64,000 bases of DNA from RYN-230 sp963760405 (GCA_963760405.1 CAVXCV010000004.1:930001-994000), one strand, 5' to 3'. Counted from the stretch's first letter, positions 43,745-56,219 are shown. Made by a program: numbers and translations. Notes: generated by a model from the sequence alone, not told the origin.

Positions 43745-44172
43745 ACCCGGCGCTGATCCGACTGGCGGATCGGGGTTTGGCTCCGGCTCTCGGGTGGGAA
43801 ATTCGGGACGTGGCACAGATTGACCCCCCGGCCGACGCGCTCGTCGGCGACTGGTTCACTCTCCCTGAGGTAGCTGACCGCCTCCGTATCCCGCTGGGCC
43901 GGGTCCGGCAGCTGCTCCGCGACCGCAAGCTGCTGGCTGTCCAGCGCCCGGATGGCACCATGTCCATCCCATGCGCGTTCTTCGACGGCGACCAGATCGT
44001 CAAGGGCTTGCACGGGACCCTCACGCTGCTGTTCGACTGCGGGTTCAGCGAGCTGGATGCGCTGCACTGGCTGTTCACAGCCGATGATTCGCTGCCCGGC
44101 ACGCCGATCCAGGCGATGACCGAGCGCCGCGGCACCGAGGTGAACCGGCGGGCTCAGGCCTTGGCCTTCTGA
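43741..44172 (+). CDS. Rv2175c-family DNA-binding protein
   Basis: A 143-residue protein. GDWFTLPEVADRLRIPLGRV-RQLLRDRKLLAV is the winged helix-turn-helix and the C-terminal half (GTLTLLFDCGFSELDALHWLF) matches the Rv2175c C-terminal domain. In mycobacteria this protein is phosphorylated by PknL, which lowers DNA binding. GTG 43741 overlaps the upstream gene (GTGA); a GTG at 43810 nearer the domain is an alternative start. Confidence 0.82.
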   Translation: MNPALIRLADRGLAPALGWEIRDVAQIDPPADALVGDWFTLPEVADRLRIPLGRVRQLLRDRKLLAVQRPDGTMSIPCAFFDGDQIVKGLHGTLTLLFDCGFSELDALHWLFTADDSLPGTPIQAMTERRGTEVNRRAQALAF

Positions 44173-44237
44173 GCTGGCTGGCGCGGTGGCCCGCCCGGGC
44201 CGCCCGCCGCCCGCTCAGGCCAGGCGCCAGCCCGGTG

Positions 44238-44282
44238 CGGCTGGACTGTGGGCTGTCTTGGGGTCAGCCCACAGTCCAGCCG
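44238..44282. terminator. 18-base-stem hairpin
   Basis: Perfect arms 44238-44255 and 44265-44282 with a 9-base loop, 66 bases past the Rv2175c-like stop. It is one of the strongest hairpins in the window and is probably the end of that transcript. Confidence 0.7.
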
Positions 44283-44395
44283 TGGCTGGGCCGTGGGACC
44301 GGGCCCGGCGTCCCTGGGACTCCGGGCGGCCCTGGACTGCTGGCGGCCTGGATTGCTGGCGGCGCTGCGGCCGGGCGTCACGACGGGAGGCGCTC

Positions 44396-44773
44396 ATGGC
44401 CCAGGCGGGAACGGCAGGCGGGGACGGTGCCCGCGAGCGCGCCGCGCAGCCCGAGGACCTGGGCCGGTTCTTTGTTCGACCGGGCCAACGCAGGTGACCT
44501 CGAGGGGCTGGTGGCGCTGTACGAGCCGGGCGGCGTGCTGGCTTCCGCTACCGGCCAGCCAGCCGCGGGGCACGATGCGATCCGCGCTGCCCTGCGGCAG
44601 TTCCTGGCCGGGCGCCCGGTGCTCACCGGGGAAAGCCAGCCTGCCCGCGCTGCGGCGACCTGGCCCTGACCTCCACCCGGTTCCCGGGCGGAGCCACCGC
44701 GGAGATCGCCCGCCGCCAGCCTGACGGCAGCTGGCTCTGGGTCGTGGACCAGCCGAACATCTACCGCGCCTAG
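44396..44773 (+). pseudogene. SnoaL/DUF4440-like protein with two frameshifts
   Basis: Behind a GGGAGG site, ATG 44396 opens a frame that shifts at about 44473-44480 (from LGRFF to DRANAGDLEGLVALYEP) and again at about 44636-44652 (to DLALTSTRFPGG, SWLWVVDQPNIYRA). The joined sequence is a typical 120-residue SnoaL-like NTF2-fold protein. Two shifts in one short gene favour true decay. Confidence 0.75.
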
Positions 44774-44830
44774 CCCGGCGTGCGCCCTGCTTGCCGTGCT
44801 AGGCCCGGGACGGCCGCCCGTGCCGGGCCC

Positions 44831-44908
44831 GGTGAGTGCCAGCTAGTCCCGGTGAGTGCCAGCTAGCCCCGTGAGTGCCAGCTAGCCCCGTGAGTGCCAG
44901 CTAGTCCA
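44831..44908. repeat. four 19-20-base tandem repeats upstream of metF
   Basis: GTGAGTGCCAGCTAG recurs four times, separated by CCCG or TCCCG-type joins, ending 34 bases before metF. Each unit contains a TAG in one frame. I see no regulatory family to match. Confidence 0.85.
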
Positions 44909-44941
44909 GCGGCCGCCGCCGGTGCCGACTAGCCTGGGCCC

Positions 44942-45871
44942 ATGTCACCTGCCGAGCGGCACCGCGCTCCCGCTATCCGCGATCTGCTGGCCTCTGGCGG
45001 GGAATCGTTCTCGTTCGAGTTCATGCCCGCCAAGACGGAGGCGGATGAACGCCAGCTGTGGCGGGCCATCCGGCAGCTGGAACCGTTGCGGCCTACCTTC
45101 GTCTCGGTCACCTACGGTGCGGGCGGCTCCACCCGGGACCGGACGATCCGGGTGACCGGCCAGATCGCCGCGGAGACCACGCTCACCCCGGTCGGCCACT
45201 TCACCGCGGTCAACCATTCCGTGGCCGAGCTGCGGCATCTCATCGGCTCCTATGCCGGGGTAGGCGTGCGGAACGTGCTCGCGCTGCGCGGCGACCCACC
45301 CGGTGACCCGAACGGGGAATGGATCGCGCATCCGCGGGGCCTGCAGCACGCGGAAGACCTGGTCCGGCTGATCAGGGCCGCCGGGGATTTCTGCGTGGGG
45401 GTGGCGGCTTTCCCCGAGGGGCACCCGCGCTCCCCCGATCTTGCTGCCGACACCGCCTACTTCGTCCGCAAGTGCCGGGCAGGCGCCGATTTCGCGATCA
45501 CCCAGATGTTCTTCTATGTCGAGGACTACCTGCGGCTGCGGGACCGGGTCTCGGCTGCGGGGTGCGATGTGCCGATCATTCCGGGCATCATGCCGATCAC
45601 CAGCCTCCGCACGCTCGACCGGATCGTCCTGCTGTCCGGCGCCAAGTTCCCGGACTGGCTGCGCGACAAGCTGCACGCTGCGGGGGAGGACCGCGCCGCG
45701 GTACGCGAGATCGGGGTGGACTACGCCACGGCCATGTGCGAGCGGCTGCTCGCCGAGGGCGCGCCCGGGCTGCATTTCTGCACGCTGAACGGCTCCCGGG
45801 CGACCCGGGAGATCTATCAGCGGCTCCAGCTCGCGGACCGGGCCCGGGCGGCGGCCGCCGCCCGGGCCTAG
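44942..45871 (+). CDS. metF: methylenetetrahydrofolate reductase
   Basis: A 309-residue FAD barrel reducing 5,10-methylene- to 5-methyl-tetrahydrofolate for methionine synthesis. SFEFMPAKTEAD, SVTYGAGGSTRD, GHFTAVNHS, ALRGDPP, AAFPEGHPRS, QMFFYVEDYLRL, PGIMPI and LHFCTLN cover the flavin and folate contacts. ATG 44942 is the clear start. It converges with the GNAT gene, overlapping by 4 bases. Confidence 0.92.
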   Translation: MSPAERHRAPAIRDLLASGGESFSFEFMPAKTEADERQLWRAIRQLEPLRPTFVSVTYGAGGSTRDRTIRVTGQIAAETTLTPVGHFTAVNHSVAELRHLIGSYAGVGVRNVLALRGDPPGDPNGEWIAHPRGLQHAEDLVRLIRAAGDFCVGVAAFPEGHPRSPDLAADTAYFVRKCRAGADFAITQMFFYVEDYLRLRDRVSAAGCDVPIIPGIMPITSLRTLDRIVLLSGAKFPDWLRDKLHAAGEDRAAVREIGVDYATAMCERLLAEGAPGLHFCTLNGSRATREIYQRLQLADRARAAAAARA

Positions 45872-46563
45872 GCGGGCGGGTGCGCTCCGGACCCGGGCGG
45901 GCGGCGTAGCGGCAGTACCGCGCCCATCACCGCGTACGGTGGATCGGCTCCGTGGAACCGGTAGCCGGTCAGCAAGTCGGTGAAGCCGAGGCTCCGGTAC
46001 AGTCGGCGGGCCCGGCTCTCCGAGTCCTGGGTGGACAGCACGGCCGTGCGCTCCAGCCGCGGGTGGGCCAGCCTGGGTACCATCGCCCGGCCGATCCCGC
46101 GTCCCTGGTAATCCGGGTGCACGTGCACCTCGGCCACCTCGAATGAGTCACTTAGCCACTCCTGCGCGCGGCCGGAGCCGCCCCTCGTGGTGAGCGCGGC
46201 CCGGACCAGGTCATGCCACCACTGGCCATCCGCCCCATGGAAGCCGTAAGCGAAACCGACGATCCTGAGCCGGGATGCGGGCGGCCTGCGCCGCCCGCCG
46301 GGCAGGCCGCGGGCCCCGTGCGGCTCAGTCCCGGGCTGGTCTCCGCGCAGCGTCATGGCCACGCAGCGGAACGAGGGGAAGCTGGCGTGCCGCTCCATGA
46401 TCTCCTTGCGGCCCGGCAGCTGCAGTCGCGGCGGATGCATCGCTGCCGCATAGACATCGATCAGGGCCTCGAGTTCCGCGAGGAAGCGCGCCTTGCCGAA
46501 TTCCAGCAGCTCTGTTCCAGAGCGCACCCGCGTAGCGTACGCGACAGCGACGTCCGCGACCAC
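45868..46563 (-). CDS. GNAT-family acetyltransferase
   Basis: About 231 residues. A longer-than-usual N-terminus contains LIDVYAAAMHPPRLQLPGRKE split in its helix, then the acyl-CoA fold VGFAYGFHG, VAEVHVHPDYQGRGIGRAMV and LYRSLGFTDLLTGYRF. The substrate is unknown. The GTG/ATG choice at the 5' end is uncertain; MVADVAVAYATRV is the longest. The frame includes a Gly/Arg-rich insertion near residues 77-95. Confidence 0.75.
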   Translation of the reverse strand: MVADVAVAYATRVRSGTELLEFGKARFLAELEALIDVYAAAMHPPRLQLPGRKEIMERHASFPSFRCVAMTLRGDQPGTEPHGARGLPGGRRRPPASRLRIVGFAYGFHGADGQWWHDLVRAALTTRGGSGRAQEWLSDSFEVAEVHVHPDYQGRGIGRAMVPRLAHPRLERTAVLSTQDSESRARRLYRSLGFTDLLTGYRFHGADPPYAVMGAVLPLRRPPGSGAHPPA

Positions 46564-46663
46564 CAGGCGAGTAAGGCCCGGTCCCAGGTAGGAAGCGCGG
46601 CCGTGGTCCGCCGCCGTGGCCCGCGGCCGCGGGTTTTGTCGGACCCCCGGGGTACCTTCGAAC

Positions 46664-46687
46664 GCAAGTCCAAACGACTGGACTTGC
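46664..46687. other. 8-base inverted repeat upstream of the HEPN gene
   Basis: GCAAGTCC (46664-46671) and GGACTTGC (46680-46687) with an 8-base spacer, in a less GC-rich stretch 131 bases before the HEPN gene. It could be an operator or the base of a transcript hairpin. Confidence 0.4.
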
Positions 46688-46817
46688 AGCCGAATCTATG
46701 TTCGACTAGAGCCAACGGAGCTGCCTGGTTGCCCGCCCCCCTGGGCCGCCAGGACTGGGCCAGGCGGAGTGTGGGGACCGCCCCGCCTGACCCGGGCTCC
46801 GGGACGGAAGGAGGGCC

Positions 46818-47270
46818 ATGAGCACGGCCTTGTCAGCACGCCCTGGACAGCCACGCTGCCGCGTGGCCCCTACGGCGCTCACGCTCATCGAATCCGCTCG
46901 CCGCGGGCTGGCCGACGCGTCCGACGAAGCCGGGCCGGGCAGCAGGTATGTGGCGGCGCACCTGGCCGCGCTGCGTGCGGCCGCGGCGGTCGTGGCCGTG
47001 AAGACCGGGCCAGGGTCGGCTCCGCGCCGGAAGGCGCCGCGCAGCGTATGGGAGCTGCTGCCGCGAGTCGAGCCTGCCCTGGCTGAATGGGCGGCGTTCT
47101 TCGCCGCCGGGGCGGGCAAGCGGGCAGCCGCGGAAGCGGGCCTCACCCGGGCCGTGTCCGCCCGGGAAGCGGATGACCTGCTCCGCGACGCGGAAACGTT
47201 CCTTTCCCTGGCCGAGGAGACGCTCGGCCTGCCCGCGCAGGCCGCCCTGCCGCTGCGCCCGGCAGGCTAG
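46818..47270 (+). CDS. SAV_6107-type HEPN-domain protein
   Basis: A 150-residue helical protein matching the actinobacterial SAV_6107 HEPN family: ALTLIESARRGLADA, GSRYVAAHLAALRAAAAVVA, SVWELLPRVEPALAEWAAFF and AREADDLLRDAETFL. HEPN domains are often RNases or nucleotide-binding helpers, but no RxxxxH motif stands out. GGAAGGAGG precedes ATG 46818. It converges on bldD across a shared terminator. Confidence 0.8.
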   Translation: MSTALSARPGQPRCRVAPTALTLIESARRGLADASDEAGPGSRYVAAHLAALRAAAAVVAVKTGPGSAPRRKAPRSVWELLPRVEPALAEWAAFFAAGAGKRAAAEAGLTRAVSAREADDLLRDAETFLSLAEETLGLPAQAALPLRPAG

Positions 47271-47453
47271 CCGCACAGGCGCCTGCCGCCATCACGCCAC
47301 CTGCCATGGCGCCGGCCGCCACGTTGCTGACCGCCGTGGCAGCGGTTCTGGTGGCGGTTCTGCCAGCACCACGACACTGATGACGGCAGTACTGGAGATG
47401 CGGTACCGGAGATACAGCCACGACACCGCGGCGATACCGGGCCCAGAAACCGC

Positions 47454-47491
47454 TTCGGCGGCCCGCCAGTAATAGCTGGCGGGCCGCCGAA
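47454..47491. terminator. bidirectional 16-base-stem terminator
   Basis: Perfect arms 47454-47469 and 47476-47491 with loop TAATAG, between the convergent HEPN gene and bldD. The rest of the 326-base gap (47271-47596) shows nothing else. Confidence 0.75.
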
Positions 47492-47596
47492 AAGCCCATT
47501 CGGGATGCCGTTCCTGCGGGCCGGGCCGATCAGCAGCCCAGCAGGGCGCAGTCCCCGGGTCCCCGGGCCGGTCTGGAGGCCGGTCCCGGGCGCTGG

Positions 47597-48091
47597 TCAG
47601 AAAGCCTCGACCGCGCCCCGCGCCTCGGAATCCAGGACACCCCAGCCGATCAGTTCCTCGGTGAGGTCAATCGGGGACTTGTCGTAGATGACCGCCAGTG
47701 ACCGCAGGTCCTCCTGGCGGATCGACAGCACCCGGCCGTTGTAGTCACCGCGCTGGCTCTGGATGGTCGCAACGTAACGGGCGAGGGGGCCGGCCTTGTC
47801 CTTCGGCAGCTGGGCCATCCGCTCCAGGTCGATGACCAGCTTCGGCGAGGGCGCAAGCGGCGTGGGCGTCGCGTCGCCAGGCAGCAGCTCGGATACTGGC
47901 ACGCCATAGAACTCAGCCAGCTCGGCCAGCTTCTGCACGGTCACGGACCGGTCGCCACGCTCGTAGGAGCCCACCACCACGGCCTTCCAGCGGCCGCGGG
48001 ACTTCTCTTCAACTCCGTGCAGGGAGAGCCCTTGCTGAGTACGGATGGCACGCAGCCGTGCGCCGAGCGTCTTGGCGTATTCAGATGGCAT
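47597..48091 (-). CDS. bldD: developmental regulator BldD
   Basis: A 164-residue protein. N-terminal XRE helix-turn-helix (LRAIRTQQGLSLHGVEEKS, VVVGSYERGDRSVTVQKLAE) and C-terminal c-di-GMP domain. The cyclic-di-GMP signature RXD-X8-RXXD is R114-G-D116 then R125-QE-D128, the same positions as in Streptomyces BldD. The dimer bound to tetrameric c-di-GMP represses sporulation genes. A BldD-box-like site lies 40 bases upstream. It is divergent from pyrR. Confidence 0.93.
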   Translation of the reverse strand: MPSEYAKTLGARLRAIRTQQGLSLHGVEEKSRGRWKAVVVGSYERGDRSVTVQKLAELAEFYGVPVSELLPGDATPTPLAPSPKLVIDLERMAQLPKDKAGPLARYVATIQSQRGDYNGRVLSIRQEDLRSLAVIYDKSPIDLTEELIGWGVLDSEARGAVEAF

Positions 48092-48130
48092 GTAGTCGGC
48101 CCCCTGGCCAGTCGTCGCTTTCGGTAATGG

Positions 48131-48143
48131 TTACGGACAGTGA
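48131..48143. promoter_or_regulatory. BldD-box-like site upstream of bldD
   Basis: TTACGGACAGTGA matches the BldD consensus TNACNC(A/T)GNGTNA at both half-sites; only the central C and G are swapped. The location 40 bases before the bldD start suggests autoregulation, known for BldD in Streptomyces. Confidence 0.5.
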
Positions 48144-48565
48144 CGGTAGGCCGCAAGTGCGACCAGGTCAAGCCGAATAGCAAAAAGTGGGTCAACTTGC
48201 ACTTCTCGTCGCTTGCGCCCGGTCCGGCACGGGTGACTCACCCGATGTCCGGAACACCCGGTCCGTAAGGCTTTCGGCTGGTCCATGACCCATGCCAGCA
48301 GGCCTTCGTGGATGCTCAAGTGCGAGCAAGCCTAGTGTGACACGAATCACGCATCGTCACTCATTCCGCGCGCTCACTGGCGTGCCCCGGTCCACGCCGG
48401 GAGGCTGATCGCAGTCCGGTCACTGCAAGTGTGGGCCTGGGCCCGGCCGGCTGCCTTCCCCGTCCGGCGCCTTCTCCGGCCGCCGTGCCCAGGCCGGTTA
48501 TACCGGCGGGGTGTGTCCGCGCCGGGTGCAGGGAGTTCCTCCTGGTACGGTGATGTGGACAGATC
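48144..48565. other. bldD-pyrR intergenic region
   Basis: About 420 bases without a convincing gene. It should hold the divergent bldD and pyr promoters; AAGTGCGA appears near 48317-48324 and a related TTGCACTT near 48196. I see no further clear element. Confidence 0.4.
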
Positions 48566-48602
48566 ATCCTTTAAGCCCGTCCCGTGAGGCGGGAAAGGAG
48601 GT
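48566..48602 (+). promoter_or_regulatory. PyrR-binding RNA leader
   Basis: The ATCCTTTAA start, CCCGTCCCGTGAGGCGGG upper hairpin and AAAGGAGG end match the known PyrR binding element, including the purine-rich GUGAGG loop. The lower stem (CCTTT with AAAGG) would bury the ribosome site of pyrR. PyrR with UMP would therefore repress translation, as described for actinobacteria, rather than cause termination. Confidence 0.8.
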
Positions 48603-48604
48603 CA

Positions 48605-49279
48605 GTGGCATGCCTGCTGCGCAGCCCGCCGGGAACGACCCTGCCGACCGCGATGGCACCAGACCCCGGCCGCAAAGTGGTGCTGGAGCCCGCCGAGATC
48701 AGGCGAGCGCTCACCCGGGTCGCCCACGAAATCCTGGAACGGACCGACGGCGCAGCGGATGTCGTGCTGCTCGGCATCCCGACCCGCGGCGTCCCGCTGG
48801 CCCGCCGTCTGGCCGAGCGGATCGAGCAGGTCGAGGGCCACCCGGTGCCGCACGGATCGCTCGACATCACCATGTACCGCGACGACCTGCGGTTCCGCCC
48901 GGCCCGCGCGCTGGGCCGGACCGAGGTTCCCGCGCAGGGCATCGACGGCGCCATCGTCGTCCTGGTCGATGACGTGCTCTACTCGGGCCGCACGGTGCGC
49001 GCGGCCCTGGACGCGCTGAACGATCTCGGCCGGCCCCGGGCGGTCCAGCTCGCCGTCCTGGTGGATCGCGGCCACCGCGAGCTGCCGGTACGGCCGGACT
49101 ACGTCGGCAAGAACCTGCCCACCTCCACCCAGGAAGTGGTCCGGGTCCTGCTCACCGAGGTGGACGGCACGGACGCGGTGCTGCTCGGCCGCGCCCCGGA
49201 CGAGGCCGCCGCCATCCGCCCACCCACCCGCCGGGCAGGCGCGGGCGCGGGTGCCGCAGCCACCGGGAGCGGCTCATGA
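48605..49279 (+). CDS. pyrR: pyrimidine operon regulator PyrR / uracil phosphoribosyltransferase
   Basis: The core from VVLEPAEIRRALTRVAHEIL contains LLGIPTRGVPLARRL, GSLDITMYRDDL, the PRPP loop VLVDDVLYSGRTVRAAL, and AVLVDRGHRELPVRPDYVGKN split by loops. The start is uncertain: GTG 48605 is in frame 3 bases after AGGAGG, ATG 48653 is in frame but far, and the ideally spaced ATG 48611 is out of frame. It overlaps pyrB by 4 bases. Confidence 0.9.
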   Translation: MACLLRSPPGTTLPTAMAPDPGRKVVLEPAEIRRALTRVAHEILERTDGAADVVLLGIPTRGVPLARRLAERIEQVEGHPVPHGSLDITMYRDDLRFRPARALGRTEVPAQGIDGAIVVLVDDVLYSGRTVRAALDALNDLGRPRAVQLAVLVDRGHRELPVRPDYVGKNLPTSTQEVVRVLLTEVDGTDAVLLGRAPDEAAAIRPPTRRAGAGAGAAATGSGS

Positions 49280-50214
49280 ACCGTCACCTGATCTCCGCCG
49301 GGGACCTGACCAGGGATGACGCGCTGCTCATCCTGGACACCGCGGATGAGCTCGCCCGGGTGGCCGACCGGCCCATCAAGAAGCTGCCCACCCTGCGCGG
49401 CCGGACCGTGGTCAACCTGTTCTTCGAAGACTCGACCCGGACCAGGATCTCGTTCGAGGCCGCGGCCAAGCGGCTATCCGCGGACGTGATCAACTTTTCC
49501 GCCAAGGGGTCCAGCGTCACCAAGGGGGAGAGCCTCAAGGACACCGCGCTGACCCTGGAGGCCATGGGCGCGGACGCCGTCGTGATCAGGCACAGCGCAT
49601 CTGGCGCACCGCACCGGCTGGCCGGCTGGGTTCGCGGGACTGTGGTGAATGCTGGGGACGGTTCGCACGAGCACCCCACCCAGGCCCTGCTCGACGCGTT
49701 CACCATCCGGCGCAGGTTCAGCCGCCCCGCGGGCGCCACTCTCGACGGGCTGCGGGTCACGATCGTCGGTGACGTGCTGCACAGCCGGGTGGCCCGGTCC
49801 AACGTGCTGCTGCTGAACACCCTGGGCGCGGAGGTGGTGCTGGTCGCGCCGCCCACGCTGCTGCCGGTGGCGGTGGACACCTGGCCGTGCGCGGTCAGCT
49901 ACGACCTCGACTCGGTGGTCCCCAAGAGCGACGTGGTGATGATGCTGCGGGTGCAGCAGGAACGGATGAAGTCGGCCTACTTCCCCAGCGTGCGCGAATA
50001 CAGCCGCCGCTACGGCCTGGACGGCGCGCGGACGGCGCAGCTGCCTGAGCACGCCATCGTGATGCATCCCGGCCCGATGAACCGCGGCGTGGAGATCGCC
50101 GCCGACGTGGCGGACTCGGCCCGGTCCACGATCACCGAACAGGTGGCCAACGGCGTCAGCGTCCGGATGGCCGTGCTCTACCTGCTGCTGGGCGGGGCCG
50201 AGGGCCAGCTGTGA
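49276..50214 (+). CDS. pyrB: aspartate carbamoyltransferase catalytic subunit
   Basis: A 312-residue enzyme making carbamoyl-aspartate. Carbamoyl-phosphate site FFEDSTRTRISFE, the 80s loop SAKGSSVTKGESLKDT, HPTQALLDAFTI and LRVQQERM for aspartate binding, and HPGPMNRG. ATG 49276 overlaps the pyrR stop (ATGA), so they are coupled. No pyrI is present, as expected in actinobacteria. Confidence 0.95.
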   Translation: MNRHLISAGDLTRDDALLILDTADELARVADRPIKKLPTLRGRTVVNLFFEDSTRTRISFEAAAKRLSADVINFSAKGSSVTKGESLKDTALTLEAMGADAVVIRHSASGAPHRLAGWVRGTVVNAGDGSHEHPTQALLDAFTIRRRFSRPAGATLDGLRVTIVGDVLHSRVARSNVLLLNTLGAEVVLVAPPTLLPVAVDTWPCAVSYDLDSVVPKSDVVMMLRVQQERMKSAYFPSVREYSRRYGLDGARTAQLPEHAIVMHPGPMNRGVEIAADVADSARSTITEQVANGVSVRMAVLYLLLGGAEGQL

Positions 50215-50254
50215 GCCCGGTCGGCCGGAGCATGACGAGAGCGGGAGGGCCTCT

Positions 50255-51598
50255 GTGAGCGATAACACCCCGGGCGGCGTCCAGGACGGCACCACCCCGG
50301 GCCGTGGCACCGCGGCCTGGCTGATCCGCGGCGCGCAGCCGCTGGGCGGCGCCGCCACCGACATCCTGATCCGCGACGGAGCCATCGCCGGGATCGGCGA
50401 CGGGCTGGCCGCGCCGGGTGCCCGGGTGCTGGACGCGGCGGGCCTGATCGCCCTGCCCGGCCTGGTGGACCTGCACACTCACCTGCGCGAGCCGGGCCGG
50501 GAGGACGCCGAGACGGTCGAGACCGGCACCCAGGCGGCCGCGCTGGGCGGGTTCACCGCCGTGCACGCGATGGCCAACACCGATCCGGTCGCGGACACTG
50601 CCGGGGTGGTCGAGCAGATCTGGCGGCTCGGCCGTCAGGCCGGGCACTGTGACGTGCACCCGGTGGGCGCGGTCACGGTGGGCCTGGCCGGGGCTCAGCT
50701 CGCCGAGCTGGGCGCGATGGCCGACTCCGCGGCCCGGGTCCGGATGTTCTCCGATGACGGCCGCTGCGTGTCCGACGCGATGCTGATGCGCCGGGCGCTG
50801 GAGTACGTCAAGGCGTTCGACGGCGTCATCGCCCAGCACGCCCAGGAGCCCCGGCTGACCGAGGGCGCGCAGCTGAACGAGGGCGAGGTCTCCGGGCGGC
50901 TCGGCCTGGCCGGCTGGCCAGCCGTGGCCGAGGAGGCGGTCATCGCCCGGGACTGCCTGCTCGCCGGGCACGTCGGCTCGGCGCTGCATATCTGCCACGT
51001 GTCCACCGCCGGGTCGGTGGACATCCTCCGCTGGGCCAAGGCCAAGGGCTGGCGGGTCACCGGCGAGGTGACCCCGCACCACCTGCTGCTGACCGACGAG
51101 CTGGCCGCCGGTTATGACCCGGTCTACAAAGTCAACCCGCCGCTGCGCACCGCGGCGGACGTGGCCGCGCTCCAGGCGGGCCTGGCTGACGGCACCATCG
51201 ACTGCGTGGCGACCGATCACGCGCCGCACCCGGTGGAGGACAAGGAAACCGAGTGGGACACCGCGGCATTCGGCATGACCGGGCTGGAAACCGCGTTGCG
51301 GGTGGTGCAGCAGGCGATGGTGGGCCCTGGGCTGCTCGACTGGGCGGGCGTGGCCGACCGGATGTCGCGGCGGCCTGCCCTGATCGGCCGCCTGCCCGGC
51401 TCCCAGGCCCCGGACCTGGCGGCGGGTCACCCCGCCAGCCTGACCCTCTATGACCCCAGCGCCCGGGAGCTGGTGGACCCGCGGGCGCACGCCTCGAAGA
51501 GCCGCAACAGCCCGTTCTCCGGCATGCTGCTGCCCGGCCGGGTGGTGGCGACGTTCCTGCGCGGCACACCGACCGTGCTCGACGGGAAGCTGGCCTGA
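50255..51598 (+). CDS. pyrC: dihydroorotase (class I)
   Basis: A 447-residue amidohydrolase closing carbamoyl-aspartate to dihydroorotate. Zinc motif DLHTHLREPG, MANTDPV, FSDDGRCV, HAQEPRL, HICHVST, GEVTPHHLLLTD and ATDHAPHPVEDK with the catalytic Asp. GTG 50255 follows GGGAGGGCC. It abuts carA (TGATG overlap). The membrane-protein gene found between pyrC and carA in some Streptomyces is absent. Confidence 0.94.
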   Translation: MSDNTPGGVQDGTTPGRGTAAWLIRGAQPLGGAATDILIRDGAIAGIGDGLAAPGARVLDAAGLIALPGLVDLHTHLREPGREDAETVETGTQAAALGGFTAVHAMANTDPVADTAGVVEQIWRLGRQAGHCDVHPVGAVTVGLAGAQLAELGAMADSAARVRMFSDDGRCVSDAMLMRRALEYVKAFDGVIAQHAQEPRLTEGAQLNEGEVSGRLGLAGWPAVAEEAVIARDCLLAGHVGSALHICHVSTAGSVDILRWAKAKGWRVTGEVTPHHLLLTDELAAGYDPVYKVNPPLRTAADVAALQAGLADGTIDCVATDHAPHPVEDKETEWDTAAFGMTGLETALRVVQQAMVGPGLLDWAGVADRMSRRPALIGRLPGSQAPDLAAGHPASLTLYDPSARELVDPRAHASKSRNSPFSGMLLPGRVVATFLRGTPTVLDGKLA

Positions 51599-52774
51599 TG
51601 CCGCCCGCCAGCACCGGGCCCGCCAGCACCGGGCCCGCCAGCACGCCGCCGGCCATCCTCGTCCTCGAGGACGGCACCACGTTCCACGGCACGGGGTTCG
51701 GGGCGGACGGCGAGACGTTCGGCGAGATGGTCTTCAACACCGGCATGACCGGTTACCAGGAGACGCTCACTGACCCGTCGTACTGCCGCCAGATCGTCGC
51801 GATGACCGCGCCGCACATCGGCAACACCGGCATCAACGATGACGACCCCGAGTCCGGCCGGATCTGGGTCAGCGGCTACGTGGTCCGCGAGCCCGCCCGG
51901 ATCGCCTCGAGCTGGCGGTCGCAGCGCAGCCTGGACGCGGAACTGCGGGCCCAGGGCATCACCGGGATCGCGATCACCGGCACCCGGGCGCTGACCCGGC
52001 ACCTGCGCGAGCGCGGCGCCATGCGGGCGGGGATCAGCACAGACACCGCCGACCCCGGAAAGCTCCGCGACCGGGTGCTGGCCAGCCCGCAGATGATCGG
52101 CGCGGACCTGGTCGGCGAGGTCTCCACCGCCGCGGCCTACCAGGTCCATCCCCCCGGTGGCACCGACGTCCGCTACCGGGTCGCCGCCGTGGACCTCGGC
52201 ATTAAGACCGCCACCCCGCTGTCCATGGCCCGGCGCGGCTGCCAGGTCACCGTGCTGCCCGCGGCCAGCACCGCCGACGAGATCCTGGCTGGCCACCCGG
52301 ACGGCGTGTTCTTCTCCAACGGCCCCGGCGACCCGGCCGCGCTGGGCTACGCGGTGGACGCGGTCCGCGGCGTGCTGGCCCAGGGCGTCCCGGTGTTCGG
52401 CATCTGCCTGGGCAGCCAGGTACTCGGCCGGGCGCTCGGCCTGGGCACCTACAAGCTGCGCTTCGGCCACCGCGGGGTGAACCAGCCGGTCCAGGACACC
52501 AGCACCGGCCAGGTGCACATCACCAGCCACAATCACGGGTTCGCGGTGGCCATGCCGGACGGGGCGGCGCCCGGCACCCCGTTCCGCACCGACTTCGGCC
52601 GGGCCCAGATCAGCCACGTCAACCTCAACGATGGCGTGGTCGAGGGCCTCCGGCTGCTGGACCGGCCGGCCTTCAGCGTGCAGTACCACCCTGAGGCCGC
52701 ACCCGGCCCGCATGACGCGTCCGGCCTGTTCGACGACTTCTGCGCGCTGATGGACCGGGCCAGGGGAGGCGTGC

Positions 52775-52788
<14 letters not shown>
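51598..52788 (+). CDS. carA: carbamoyl-phosphate synthase small (glutaminase) subunit
   Basis: A 396-residue subunit that hydrolyses glutamine and channels ammonia to CarB. The class I amidotransferase nucleophile is in GICLGSQVLGRAL, where nearly all homologues have GICLGHQ; the triad His/Glu are in SVQYHPEA. N-terminal ASTGP repeats (three) precede the domain. It overlaps carB by 14 bases. The His-to-Ser change is next to the nucleophile but is not a triad residue. Confidence 0.92.

Positions 52789-56215
<3,427 letters not shown>

Positions 56216-56219
<4 letters not shown>

Noticed and set aside
46650..46710. LexA (SOS) box, because TCGAAC and GTTCGA both occur
   Set aside because: The halves are about 40 bases apart instead of 4, so this is not an SOS box.
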